43,282 nucleotides of DNA from Actinomycetes bacterium (lineage in GTDB: Bacteria; Actinomycetota; Acidimicrobiia; Acidimicrobiales; SZUA-35), in NCBI GenBank assembly GCA_024276425.1, contig JAJRXF010000085.1:1-43282 (forward strand), in the 5' to 3' direction. Of the stretch, positions 17,349 to 24,949 are shown piece by piece. The notes under the pieces are model-generated. The model worked only from the letters and a program-made list of their open reading frames with translations, ran no database searches and had not been told where the DNA came from. The translations under genes were made by a program, and so were the position numbers. How positions within the stretch are numbered: position 1 is the stretch's first letter; each line of letters opens with the position of its first letter.

Positions 17349-17863
17349 AGGGCGGCGAATCGCTCGGGGTGTTCCTCGTGTATGAGCAACCGGGCGTCGT
17401 CGAACACCTCGAAACGGGTGGGGCCGCCGAACTGCTCGACCATCTTTTTGGCCTTGTCGACCGGGAAGAAGGGGTCGCCTTTACCCCAGACGAGTAGGGT
17501 CGGACAGGTGATCTTGGAGTGTGCCTCGGCAAGCTCATCGACCACATCGCTTGTGTAGCTAGCCAAGATTTCAAGCTGGCGACGGACCGCAGCCTTGTCG
17601 CGAAAGGTGGGGCGGAGAACCTTGGTGCGGAAGTCGCCTTCGATTAGGTCGCGGTCGGAGAAACACCCTCCAAGAACTTGGTTCGACCGGACGATCCGAG
17701 GAGTGTTTATCAGCCGCGCTGTTATCAAGGCAGAACCGGGAAGCTTGGCCGCCTTCTGCAGTCGATCGATAAGGGCAGGGTGATGGTGCGGAATCTCGGT
17801 TCCAGCCAGAATCAGCGCCGTTACACGGGCGCCGATCCGGTTCATCGCAAAACGAGCGATCAT
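17303..17863 (-). CDS. Alpha/beta hydrolase, C-terminal part of a split gene
   Basis: This 186-codon reading starts MIARFAMNRIGARV, which is the normal continuation after the nucleophile elbow of an alpha/beta hydrolase. It holds the cap region, the late strand TCPTLLVWGKGDPFFP with the expected acidic residue, and the catalytic-His segment ARLLIHEEHPERFAAL. It lacks the oxyanion loop and nucleophile, which are encoded in the preceding reading at 17860-18162. The two overlap as ATGA. Adding one base to a run of seven G would join them into one normal-length enzyme of about 286 residues. On its own this piece should not be active. Confidence 0.7.
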   Translation of the reverse strand: MIARFAMNRIGARVTALILAGTEIPHHHPALIDRLQKAAKLPGSALITARLINTPRIVRSNQVLGGCFSDRDLIEGDFRTKVLRPTFRDKAAVRRQLEILASYTSDVVDELAEAHSKITCPTLLVWGKGDPFFPVDKAKKMVEQFGGPTRFEVFDDARLLIHEEHPERFAALCSEFLSDPRTRNSR

Positions 17864-18162
17864 TTCCCCCCCGAGTCATGCCCCGCCAGCGCAAAGCTGT
17901 CTAGGCCGAGCACCTGCACGGCGTCGACAACAGAGTCGATATGTCCGCTCAACGAGACCTTGGTAGATGGTGGGGTGATGCTCGCCCCAGACCCAGGTAG
18001 GTCGATGAGATGGCATGTGAAATTCGGCGGGTGGGCTGCGACGTTGCGCCACGTCTCAAGATGGAGAGGCCATCCATGGATAAACACGATGTCGGGGCCA
18101 TGGCCCAGCTTGCGGTAGCCAAGCTGGCTAGTTCCAATATTTATGTGGGTTCGCTCACTCAT
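17860..18162 (-). CDS. Alpha/beta hydrolase, N-terminal part of a split gene
   Basis: This 100-residue reading carries the oxyanion-hole motif IVFIHGWPLHLETW, the LIDLPGSGAS strand, and the nucleophile elbow LAGHDSGG, whose Asp is the likely nucleophile as in epoxide hydrolases and dehalogenases. It then stops at TGA directly after a run of seven G. The natural continuation (MIARFAMN) is encoded one base out of phase in the next reading. A minus-one slip on the G run gives GHDSGG-E-MIARF. Start ATG 18162 has AGGA about 6 nt upstream. The natural substrate cannot be inferred. Confidence 0.7.
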   Translation of the reverse strand: MSERTHINIGTSQLGYRKLGHGPDIVFIHGWPLHLETWRNVAAHPPNFTCHLIDLPGSGASITPPSTKVSLSGHIDSVVDAVQVLGLDSFALAGHDSGGK

Positions 18163-18170
18163 TAGTCCTA

Positions 18171-18184
18171 GATTTCGCGATATC
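18171..18184. promoter_or_regulatory. Near-palindrome upstream of the split hydrolase
   Basis: GATTTCGCGATATC is a 14-bp dyad around TCGCGA with one mismatched pair. It lies 9-22 bases upstream of the hydrolase ATG, a place where an operator could act. No regulator can be matched to it. Short GC-centred dyads also occur by chance. Confidence 0.2.
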
Positions 18185-18279
18185 TCTTAAGTAGACGCCC
18201 TCTCGCCGGCCAGCGCACCTACCCAATGAGGTAATCGCACCCGTCGCGGCCAATACCCCGAGCCCGACATTGCCGAACT

Positions 18280-18864
18280 GTGAACGGACCCTTGGGAACG
18301 GCGATCGATGTGATGTTGGCCCATCACGAGCCATACCCGATGATCCTCTTTGACGGCCTCTACGAGGTGGTGCGCGTGAACGAGGGCGGCGCTCTGTTCT
18401 TGGCGCTGGTGGGCATCGACGAGCCGGTAGGAGCGAACATCATGCGCATGCTGTTAGCCGAGGCCGTGCGCGAGTTGCTCAGCAACTGGGAAGAGGTCGC
18501 TGGCGACATCTTGCGACGGGTTTAACGTCAACTGCTAAATCGCCCGAATGATCAGCGATTGGCTGATCTGTTGGCCGAGCTACTCAGCGAGCCGTCGGTC
18601 CCCGAGAGTTGGCGAACACCCGACCTGCTCGTTTCGAGTGATCCGATGCTCACCTTGCGAGCGACCGTTGGCGCAACCGAACTGGCATTTCTGATTACCA
18701 TCACTTCATTTAGCGCGCCGAACACTGTGACCCTCGACGAGCTGCAGATCGAGAGCTACCTGCCCCTCGATGACACAACCAGGCAATTCTTCGAATCTCT
18801 CGAACAAAGGCCCGAACTCGGGAGGAATATGGCTATCCCAGCGGCTTTCTCTCTTCGTATCTGA
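18280..18864 (+). pseudogene. Remnant of an XRE/MmyB-type transcription regulator
   Basis: Two readings in the same frame are separated by a TAA at 18523-18525. The first has MLAHHEPYPMILFDGLYEVV and NWEEVAGDILRRV. After the stop the frame goes on with RQLLNRPNDQRLADLLAELL, then DELQIESYLPLDD. This order matches the MmyB-like ligand-binding domain found at the C-terminus of XRE-family regulators (typical pattern HEPYPAL, NLAEW, LSELAIESFFP). The N-terminal helix-turn-helix is absent: only about 117 bp separate it from the divergent hydrolase and that stretch has a stop. Loss of the DNA-binding domain plus the internal stop indicates a decayed gene. Confidence 0.68.
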
Positions 18865-19024
18865 CTCGAGCGGGCTTGGTCAGACTCGTAGAAAGGGTTC
18901 TGATTACCCGCCCGGAGCGTACCCACAGGCAAGAGGAAACAGGGGTGTTTAGCCGTTTTCAGGAGTTTGCAGAGGTTTGCAAGTTAATCTGCATAAACCC
19001 TGGTCAAAGCGCTAAAGCGGCTAG

Positions 19025-19096
19025 TACCCCCGGCGAGAATCGAACTCACGCACATGGTTCCGGAAACCAATGCTCTATCCACTGAGCTACGGGGGC
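19025..19096 (-). tRNA. tRNA-Arg (anticodon CCG)
   Basis: Read on the minus strand, the gene folds as a cloverleaf: acceptor GCCCCCG pairs with CGGGGGT (one G-U pair at the end); the D arm is GCTC/GAGC; the anticodon loop is TTCCGGA with anticodon CCG; the T loop is TTCGATT on stem GTGAG/CTCGC. One T-T mismatch sits at the top of the anticodon stem. The CCA end is not encoded. It reads CGG arginine codons. No gene is visible in the 160 bp between it and the regulator remnant. Confidence 0.9.
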
Positions 19097-19153
19097 CTGC
19101 TTGTCCGAGTGAGGGTAGCGGACCAGGGGCAAGCCCAGAACCAAGTTTCTCAC

Positions 19154-19885
19154 TCAGATTGAAGTCGCTGCAGGACGGGCGTTGGGACAGATGCCCCGCA
19201 CTAGTTCGTGAGGGCGAGGCAGGAACGTCTGGTTTAGGACGTGAGGTGAACGAACCCGATCGGCCCGAAAGAGCCGAGGCTCTTCGACGTCGGTATCCCA
19301 GGCGATCACGTACCAGATTGGCGCCCGTACCAACAACCCGTGGGGCTCCGCGACGCGGCGTGATGCTTTCCCATCGCGATCCTGGTAACTAAATGCCAAC
19401 AAACGTTCTTCGGTAAACGCCCTCTCGAACAGGCGAGCCAACAGGGGGCTGACCTCTCCTTCGCGTCGAACTGATGCAGGTGACGGGTTGCCGATCATGA
19501 CGCGAGTCATTAACGACTGGAGCTGCCTCGCCCGTTCGTACGGTAAAGATCCCTGAATCTTGGCCAAAGCGGATCCTGCTCCTGATGCGAAGGGCATCCA
19601 GGGCATTGCTTGCGCGATCGCCACTGCGAGGACGAGGGCAACAACGTCATCGACAGCGAGCTGTGACGTCACGAAGACGGATGTTGGCTCAAGATGTACC
19701 CCACCGCCTGGCTCTGACATGGCCGAAATCTCCAAGCCCCGATCGCGAAGCCGATCAAGGTCTCGCAAGATGGTCCGGGTCGACACGCCGAGCTCCTCGG
19801 CGAGGTCGACGGCGCGCCAGTCTGCGCGCAAACGCAAGAGCCGAACCAGTTCGTCATGGCGGTCAATCAACGTCACTCGTCTCAT
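19154..19885 (-). CDS. HTH-WYL transcription regulator (YafY/DeoR-like)
   Basis: A 243-residue regulator. The N-terminal winged helix (RLLRLRADWRAVDLAEELGV, then STRTILRDLDRLRDRGLEI) is followed by a WYL-type ligand-binding region with EERLLAFSYQDRDGKASRRV and PHGLLVRAPIWYVIAWD. It is divergent from the RidA-family gene at 20001 and most likely controls it and itself. The palindrome at 19892-19920 lies just upstream of this start. ATG 19885 is preferred to a longer start at 19960, which would place the palindrome inside the coding region; GTG 19876, with AGGA 8 nt before it, is also plausible. The effector is unknown. Confidence 0.82.
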   Translation of the reverse strand: MRRVTLIDRHDELVRLLRLRADWRAVDLAEELGVSTRTILRDLDRLRDRGLEISAMSEPGGGVHLEPTSVFVTSQLAVDDVVALVLAVAIAQAMPWMPFASGAGSALAKIQGSLPYERARQLQSLMTRVMIGNPSPASVRREGEVSPLLARLFERAFTEERLLAFSYQDRDGKASRRVAEPHGLLVRAPIWYVIAWDTDVEEPRLFRADRVRSPHVLNQTFLPRPHELVRGICPNARPAATSI

Positions 19886-19891
19886 CCTAGA

Positions 19892-19920
19892 ATATTCATG
19901 ACAGTTTCTGTCATGAATAT
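19892..19920. promoter_or_regulatory. Perfect inverted repeat, probable operator of the WYL regulator
   Basis: ATATTCATGACAG and CTGTCATGAATAT are perfect 13-bp arms around TTT. The site is A/T-rich compared with its surroundings. It lies 7-35 bases before the WYL ATG and 81-109 bases before the ridA-like ATG, so a bound dimer could repress its own gene and control the divergent one. Confidence 0.75.
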
Positions 19921-20000
19921 GTTCTACGTTGAGCCATGGCCACCGACCAGTGGCCGCCAAGGGCGAAACTCGTCCGGCAACTCGATGAGGGATTGAAGCA

Positions 20001-20396
20001 ATGAACAGAACTCCAGTGAATCCATGGCCCTGGTCGCTGAACTTTGGCTACAACCAGGCCGAAATTGTCGAGGGATCCTCTCGGCAGCTCATTTGCGCCG
20101 GCCAGACTTCGGTTGACGCAGAAGGTAAACCCCAACACGCAAACGACATGCGGAACCAGATGATATTGGCCCTCGACAATCTGGAGGCCGTCCTCAGTGC
20201 GGCCGATATGGGTCTCGCCAACATTGTTCGGCTAAGCGTCTATACCACTGATGTGGATGAGACCATGAAGAACTTTGATGTGTTTGGGGCCCGCTTTGGT
20301 CCGGTCAACTCGGCCCCTCCGATGACCCTACTCGGAGTAAGTCGATTGGCCGTTACCTCACTGATGTTCGAGATCGAGGCCACCGCAGCCGATTGA
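20001..20396 (+). CDS. RidA-family protein (Rid/YjgF), lacking the catalytic Arg
   Basis: A 131-residue Rid-superfamily protein with the usual order: ICAGQTSVDAEGKPQHANDM, QMILALDNLEAVLSAADMG, IVRLSVYTTDV, and a closing MFEIEATAAD. Where E. coli RidA has the imine-hydrolysing Arg in PARSCVEVARL, this protein has APPMTLLGVSRL, so Met takes that place. It probably belongs to a Rid branch that is not the classical enamine/imine deaminase. It is paired with the divergent WYL regulator and the shared operator. The start ATG 20001 has GAGGGA about 9 nt before it. Function is therefore uncertain. Confidence 0.8.
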   Translation: MNRTPVNPWPWSLNFGYNQAEIVEGSSRQLICAGQTSVDAEGKPQHANDMRNQMILALDNLEAVLSAADMGLANIVRLSVYTTDVDETMKNFDVFGARFGPVNSAPPMTLLGVSRLAVTSLMFEIEATAAD

Positions 20397-20471
20397 GTTC
20401 GGCACCAACGCCAATTCAGTGGCCATGAGATGGCGAGGCGACACTTTGACCGGGTTAGGATCACTCGCCTG

Positions 20472-21743
20472 ATGACACCCATTCCTTGGCACTTGTTGCC
20501 CGATAACTCTTCGCTTGGCGCAAACGGTCAGCTTGTCGTTGGCGGCTGTGACACCCTCGAACTTGCCGCGGAGTTTGGTACCCCGGTCTTCGTCTATGAC
20601 GAAGAGCATCTGCGGAATCGTTGTCGTCAGGCAGTGCAAGCTTTTGGTCGCAACGCCACTTACGCCACCAAGGCCTTCCTCTGTGTGGCCATGGCCAGGC
20701 TCGTTCACGAAGAAGGTATGCGACTTGACGTTGCCACTGGCGGAGAGTTGGCCGTGGTCCTGGCGGCAGACGTACCACCAGAGGACATCGTGCTCCATGG
20801 CAACAACAAGTCGCGCCGCGAGCTCGCCGAAGCCCTTGAAGTTGGTGTTGGTCGGATCGTGGTTGACAGCTTCGAGGAACTGGACCGGATCGAGGATCTG
20901 GTCACCTCTGGTGCCAACCCACCGAAGGTACTTTTGCGGCTCACCCCTGGCGTCAAAGCCGTGACACACGAATTCATCGCCACCGGACAAGACGATTCCA
21001 AGTTCGGTTTCACTGTGTCGAGCGGGCTGGCCACCCAGGCCGTTGACCGCGCTGCTGCCTCCGGTGCGGTCGAACTAGTCGGCGTCCACTGTCACATTGG
21101 CTCCCAGGTTTTTCGGGTCGACTCCTTCGCCCGGGCTTTGGAAGTCATAGGCCGATTCGCCGCGCCCCTTGATCTGCCCGAACTCGTAATCGGTGGGGGC
21201 CTCGGCGTCGCCTACGTCGAAGGTGAAGAAGCAGCCTCGATCTCCCAGTGGGGTACCACGCTCAAACAGGCCGCAAATGATGTCGGAATCAGCGCCGCCA
21301 TTGGCATTGAGCCCGGTCGCTCTATCACCGCCGCCGCGGCGGTAACCCTGTATGAGGTTGGAGTCATCAAACACCTAGACGGAATCCGCACCTACCTGGC
21401 CGTCGACGGAGGGATGAGCGACAACCCTCGCCCGGTTCTTTATGGCTCGGGTTATGAGACTTTCCTGGCCCGTGAGGCAGCGGCGGATCGAGACATGGTG
21501 GCCAAGGTTGTTGGCAAGCACTGCGAGTCTGGCGATGTCCTAGTCAACGAAGGCAAGCTTCCGTCAACTGTCGCTGTGGGCGATATTATTGGTACGCCGG
21601 TGACCGGAGCGTACGGCCATTCGATGGGATCCAACTACAACAAGGTGCTTCGACCTCCGGTGGTATTTTGCCGAGATGGCGATGCCCGCCTGGTTGTTCG
21701 CCGAGAAACCTATGGCGACTTGTTGGCCAGCGACCTCGGTTAG
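20472..21743 (+). CDS. lysA: Diaminopimelate decarboxylase
   Basis: This PLP enzyme decarboxylates meso-diaminopimelate to lysine, the last step of lysine synthesis. The alanine-racemase-like barrel carries the PLP lysine in TYATKAFLCVA (K67), HCHIGSQ, GGGLG for phosphate binding and IEPGRSI. The C-terminal domain has the active-site Cys in KHCESGDVL (about C351). It is 423 residues from ATG 20472; a longer in-frame ATG at 20430 adds only a basic, non-conserved lead. It is followed by hom and thrC, as in many actinobacteria, forming a block of aspartate-family amino-acid genes, although a 235-bp repeat-rich gap separates it from hom. Confidence 0.95.
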   Translation: MTPIPWHLLPDNSSLGANGQLVVGGCDTLELAAEFGTPVFVYDEEHLRNRCRQAVQAFGRNATYATKAFLCVAMARLVHEEGMRLDVATGGELAVVLAADVPPEDIVLHGNNKSRRELAEALEVGVGRIVVDSFEELDRIEDLVTSGANPPKVLLRLTPGVKAVTHEFIATGQDDSKFGFTVSSGLATQAVDRAAASGAVELVGVHCHIGSQVFRVDSFARALEVIGRFAAPLDLPELVIGGGLGVAYVEGEEAASISQWGTTLKQAANDVGISAAIGIEPGRSITAAAAVTLYEVGVIKHLDGIRTYLAVDGGMSDNPRPVLYGSGYETFLAREAAADRDMVAKVVGKHCESGDVLVNEGKLPSTVAVGDIIGTPVTGAYGHSMGSNYNKVLRPPVVFCRDGDARLVVRRETYGDLLASDLG

Positions 21744-21799
21744 GGAGCCCTTGAGGCCACCCTGAGCTATGCCACCCTGAAATCGGCACCTTCTCGTTC

Positions 21800-21843
21800 G
21801 TTGTCGCGTTTGCGACCCACAAACGGGTCGAAAACGCGACAAC
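21800..21843. repeat. Long inverted repeat after lysA
   Basis: Arms of 19 bp (21800-21818 and 21825-21843) flank the loop ACAAAC and differ at one position. The hairpin would be very stable, with GTTGTCGCG at its base. There is no T run after it, so it is not a standard intrinsic terminator, though it could stop or protect the lysA transcript. Confidence 0.7.
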
Positions 21844-21918
21844 AAGGGTGGCCGGGGGGGCTGGCGAGGGTGGCCGGGGGCGCTGGCGAGGGTCGAAATC
21901 GCGACAATGAGGGTGGCC
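21826..21918. repeat. Direct repeats between lysA and hom
   Basis: Two copies of a 28-bp unit (21826-21853 and 21891-21918, two mismatches by eye) share GCGACAA and AGGGTGGCC. Between them the segment GCTGGCGAGGGT also occurs twice with GGCCGGGGG. The rest of the 21744-21978 gap shows no gene. The elements resemble intergenic repeat units, possibly dispersed in the genome. Confidence 0.6.
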
Positions 21919-21978
21919 CGACGCGATAGCTGCCAGAAAAACAACAATGCGGGTGCGCCAAGCCCATAGTCTGGCCTG

Positions 21979-23271
21979 GTGCCTGATGTCGTAAGAGTTG
22001 GAATGCTTGGATGTGGAACCGTCGGACGAGCGTTGGTCGAGATTCTCGACCAACGATCTGCAGCCATTGAGGAGGCTGTAGGGATAAAACTTGAGGTCAC
22101 CCAGATAGCGGTCCGCTCCCTCGAAACCGACCGCGGACCAGCCGTTGATCACGACTGGCTCACTACCGACACGATGACTGTCGCCACCTCAGAGGATGTC
22201 GATGTGGTGGTTGAAGTCCTCGGTGGAATCGAACCCGCTCGCCAGTTGATCCTGGCTGCCCTAAACGCGGGCAAGCCGGTCATAACTGGCAACAAGGAGC
22301 TGGTAGCCAATCACGGAGCCGAACTGTTCGCGGTGGCCGCTCGCAACCAGGTGGACTTTCTGTTTGAGGCAGCAGTCGCCGGAGCCATTCCGATACTACG
22401 TCCGCTTCGAGAGTCGCTCCTGGGTGAGGACATCACCCGCATCATGGGCATCGTCAACGGGACCACCAATTTTATCCTCACCCGCATGACCGAGGACCAG
22501 GCCAGCTACGCCGAGGCCTTGGATGAAGCCCAGAAATTGGGTTATGCCGAAGCCGACCCAACGGCCGATGTGGAGGGGTTCGACGCCGGTGCCAAGGCTG
22601 CCATCATGGCCTCCATTGGCTTTGGGGTTGAGGTTGTGGCCAACGACGTTCATCACGAGGGCATCGCTAAGATCGACCAGGTCGATATTGCCTTCGCCAA
22701 CCGACTGGGATATCGAATCAAACTGTTGGCTATTGCCGAGGTGTTCGACACCGAGCAGGGCCGCGAAGTCGGAGTACGCGTGCACCCTGTCATGGTTCCA
22801 ATCACCCACCCTTTGGCTTCGGTCCGCGAGAGCTTCAACGCCGTCTTTGTTGAGGGAGTAGCTGCGGGTGAGTTGATGTTCTATGGCCGTGGTGCCGGGG
22901 GTAGCCCAACCGGATCAGCCGTTCTTGGGGATGTGGTTGATGCCGCCGTCAATCTGAGAGCAGGCACCTACCGACCGGTCCCCGCTGGCCCGCCGGCAAT
23001 GATTCGCTCCGTAGATGAGGTCGAGAGTGCCTACTATCTCAACATGGAGGTCGGCGATGCCCCCGGTGTCCTGGCCGAAGTTGCTGGCGTCTTTGGAAAA
23101 CACGGTGTCTCGATCGGTTCCATGGAACAAACTGGTCTGGGTGAGGATGCTCGCCTGGTGTTCATTACCCACATTGCCAGGGAGCGGGCGCTTCGACAAA
23201 CCCTGAGCGAACTTGACGAACTCGATTCGGTACGAGCTATTAGCTCGGTGCTCCGGGTCATTGAAGCCTAA
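21979..23271 (+). CDS. hom: Homoserine dehydrogenase with ACT domain
   Basis: This enzyme reduces aspartate semialdehyde to homoserine with NAD(P)H, the branch point toward threonine and methionine. It has an N-terminal Rossmann motif VGMLGCGTVGRALVE, the substrate-site segment ITGNKELVANHGAE, IVNGTTNFILTRM, and GYAEADPTADVEGFDAGAK with the catalytic Asp/Lys region. The C-terminal ACT domain begins near residue 350 (SAYYLNMEVGDAPGVLAEVA) and is where threonine normally feeds back. At 430 residues it is of normal length. The GTG start has no clear ribosome site nearby, so a leaderless message is possible. thrC follows 14 nt after the stop. Confidence 0.95.
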   Translation: MPDVVRVGMLGCGTVGRALVEILDQRSAAIEEAVGIKLEVTQIAVRSLETDRGPAVDHDWLTTDTMTVATSEDVDVVVEVLGGIEPARQLILAALNAGKPVITGNKELVANHGAELFAVAARNQVDFLFEAAVAGAIPILRPLRESLLGEDITRIMGIVNGTTNFILTRMTEDQASYAEALDEAQKLGYAEADPTADVEGFDAGAKAAIMASIGFGVEVVANDVHHEGIAKIDQVDIAFANRLGYRIKLLAIAEVFDTEQGREVGVRVHPVMVPITHPLASVRESFNAVFVEGVAAGELMFYGRGAGGSPTGSAVLGDVVDAAVNLRAGTYRPVPAGPPAMIRSVDEVESAYYLNMEVGDAPGVLAEVAGVFGKHGVSIGSMEQTGLGEDARLVFITHIARERALRQTLSELDELDSVRAISSVLRVIEA

Positions 23272-23285
23272 GGCGAGGAGTTATC

Positions 23286-24683
23286 GTGGGCATCGAGTAT
23301 CTATCGACCAGAGGAACCGCCCCCGCACTCGGTTTCGGGGATGCCCTGCTCACCGGGCTGGCTGCCGATGGCGGCCTGTATTGCCCAGCTGAGGTCCCAG
23401 AGCTTGACCTGGGTGGGCTGGACGAAACCTCCAGCTACGCCGACATAGCGCTGGTTGTGATGTGGCCCTATGTTGAGGGATCGATTGGTCGAGAGGATTT
23501 CACCGACATTGTTGAAGAGACCTATCGGGTGTTCCGTCATCAAGATGTCGTCCCCCTTGTCGACCTTGGAAACAACATTCACCTGCTTGACCTATCGCTC
23601 GGTCCGACTTTGGCCTTCAAGGATGTCGCCCTTCAACTAGTCGGTCGTTTGCTCGACCACGAGTTGGCCATGCGCGACGAACGGGTCACGGTGCTTGCGG
23701 CCACCTCTGGGGACACCGGCTCCGCAGCAATTGAAGCGTTGAAGAACCGTGACCGAATCAATATTGTTGTCTTGCACCCCCATGGGCGAGTGTCGGATGT
23801 GCAACGGCGCCAAATGACCACCGTGGTGGCACCCAACGTTCGAAATGTCGCAGTGGACGGAACCTTCGATGATTGCCAGAACCTGGTCAAGGCCGCCTTC
23901 GGGAATCCTCAGCACCGGGCCGAGTTTGGCTTGGCCGCAGTCAACTCCATTAACTGGGCCAGAGTCATGGCCCAGATTGTCTACTACGTGAGTGCAAGCC
24001 TTCGCCTCACTAGAGGGCAGGCGCCGGTCAGCTTCTCAGTTCCGACGGGAAACTTTGGGAACATTCTCGCCGGCTGGTATGCCAAGCAAATGGGCAATTC
24101 GACGGGTCAACTCATTGTGGCCAGCAATCGAAACGATGTTCTCACCCGGTTTTTTGATACCGGGTCGCTCACGGCCAATCAGGTTGTCCCCTCGCTTAGC
24201 CCCAGTATGGATATCCAAATCTCTTCCAACTTTGAGCGAATTCTCTGGGAGGCGTCGGGCCGAGATGGCCAGACCATTGCCACTTTGTTGGCTCAGTTCC
24301 AGAGCGAAGGCGACGTTGAGGTTCCCACCGACTGGGTTGGGGCGATCCGGGCCGACTTTGTTGCCGGTCGGGCTGACGATGAGGAAACCTTGGTGGAGAT
24401 GAGGCGCGTCTACTCTGAAATTGGTCGACAAATTGATCCCCATACCGCCGTTGGTCTGCAAGTGGGACGATCCCTCCGAGTTGATGAACGTGAGCCGCTC
24501 GTGGTTCTGTCGACCGCCAGCCCAGCCAAGTTTCCTGATGCGGCGGAGAAAGCAACCGGGGAACGGCCAGAGCTTCCCTCGTTTCTGTCGGAGTTGCATC
24601 AACGCCGGGAACACTTTGAACGAACTACGGCAGACCTTGATGCTGTTGTCGACCAACTACGAGCAGTTTCCTCTGGACGGTAG
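23286..24683 (+). CDS. thrC: Threonine synthase
   Basis: This PLP enzyme converts O-phosphohomoserine to threonine. The lysine that holds PLP is in LAFKDVALQ (K112), followed by VLAATSGDTGSAAIEAL, which binds phosphate, and FSVPTGNFGNILAG. At 465 residues it is the longer type seen in proteobacteria and yeast rather than the short type of about 360. The GTG start follows a good GAGGAG site 9 nt upstream. Homoserine kinase (thrB), which makes its substrate and normally comes next in actinobacteria, is absent here; the next gene is rho. Confidence 0.94.
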   Translation: MGIEYLSTRGTAPALGFGDALLTGLAADGGLYCPAEVPELDLGGLDETSSYADIALVVMWPYVEGSIGREDFTDIVEETYRVFRHQDVVPLVDLGNNIHLLDLSLGPTLAFKDVALQLVGRLLDHELAMRDERVTVLAATSGDTGSAAIEALKNRDRINIVVLHPHGRVSDVQRRQMTTVVAPNVRNVAVDGTFDDCQNLVKAAFGNPQHRAEFGLAAVNSINWARVMAQIVYYVSASLRLTRGQAPVSFSVPTGNFGNILAGWYAKQMGNSTGQLIVASNRNDVLTRFFDTGSLTANQVVPSLSPSMDIQISSNFERILWEASGRDGQTIATLLAQFQSEGDVEVPTDWVGAIRADFVAGRADDEETLVEMRRVYSEIGRQIDPHTAVGLQVGRSLRVDEREPLVVLSTASPAKFPDAAEKATGERPELPSFLSELHQRREHFERTTADLDAVVDQLRAVSSGR

Positions 24684-24949
24684 TGGCGATGCGAAGCCGC
24701 GTTTGAAGCGCGTCAGGTTGAGGCCCGTCTCTTGGCTGATTGGGGCGTAGTGTTTGAGCGGGCTTGGGAGCCGCTAGCATCCTGCACTGCGGGCCATCTT
24801 GGCCCCAACCGCGGTGTAGCGGTCGAAACCAACGGCCGATCTACCGCAACTCCAATGTCGTACGCTTCCCACCTGCTCACGGTGGTTTGGGGATGTGGCA
24901 TTGGACTATCGTCGGTGACCTCCCGCCGGCTTGACCACAGGAGTGTGTC
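24684..24949. other. Rho leader region, no gene seen
   Basis: The 266 bp between thrC and rho show no convincing gene; short readings on either strand are not protein-like. A small hairpin CCACC/GGTGG with a 7-base loop lies at 24869-24885, followed by TTT. Long rho leaders that support autogenous attenuation are known in other bacteria, but nothing here proves it. Confidence 0.35.

Noticed and set aside
21800-21918. Possible CRISPR-like array
   Set aside because: Only two direct copies with a GC-rich, internally repetitive spacer and no cas genes; better described as an intergenic repeat.
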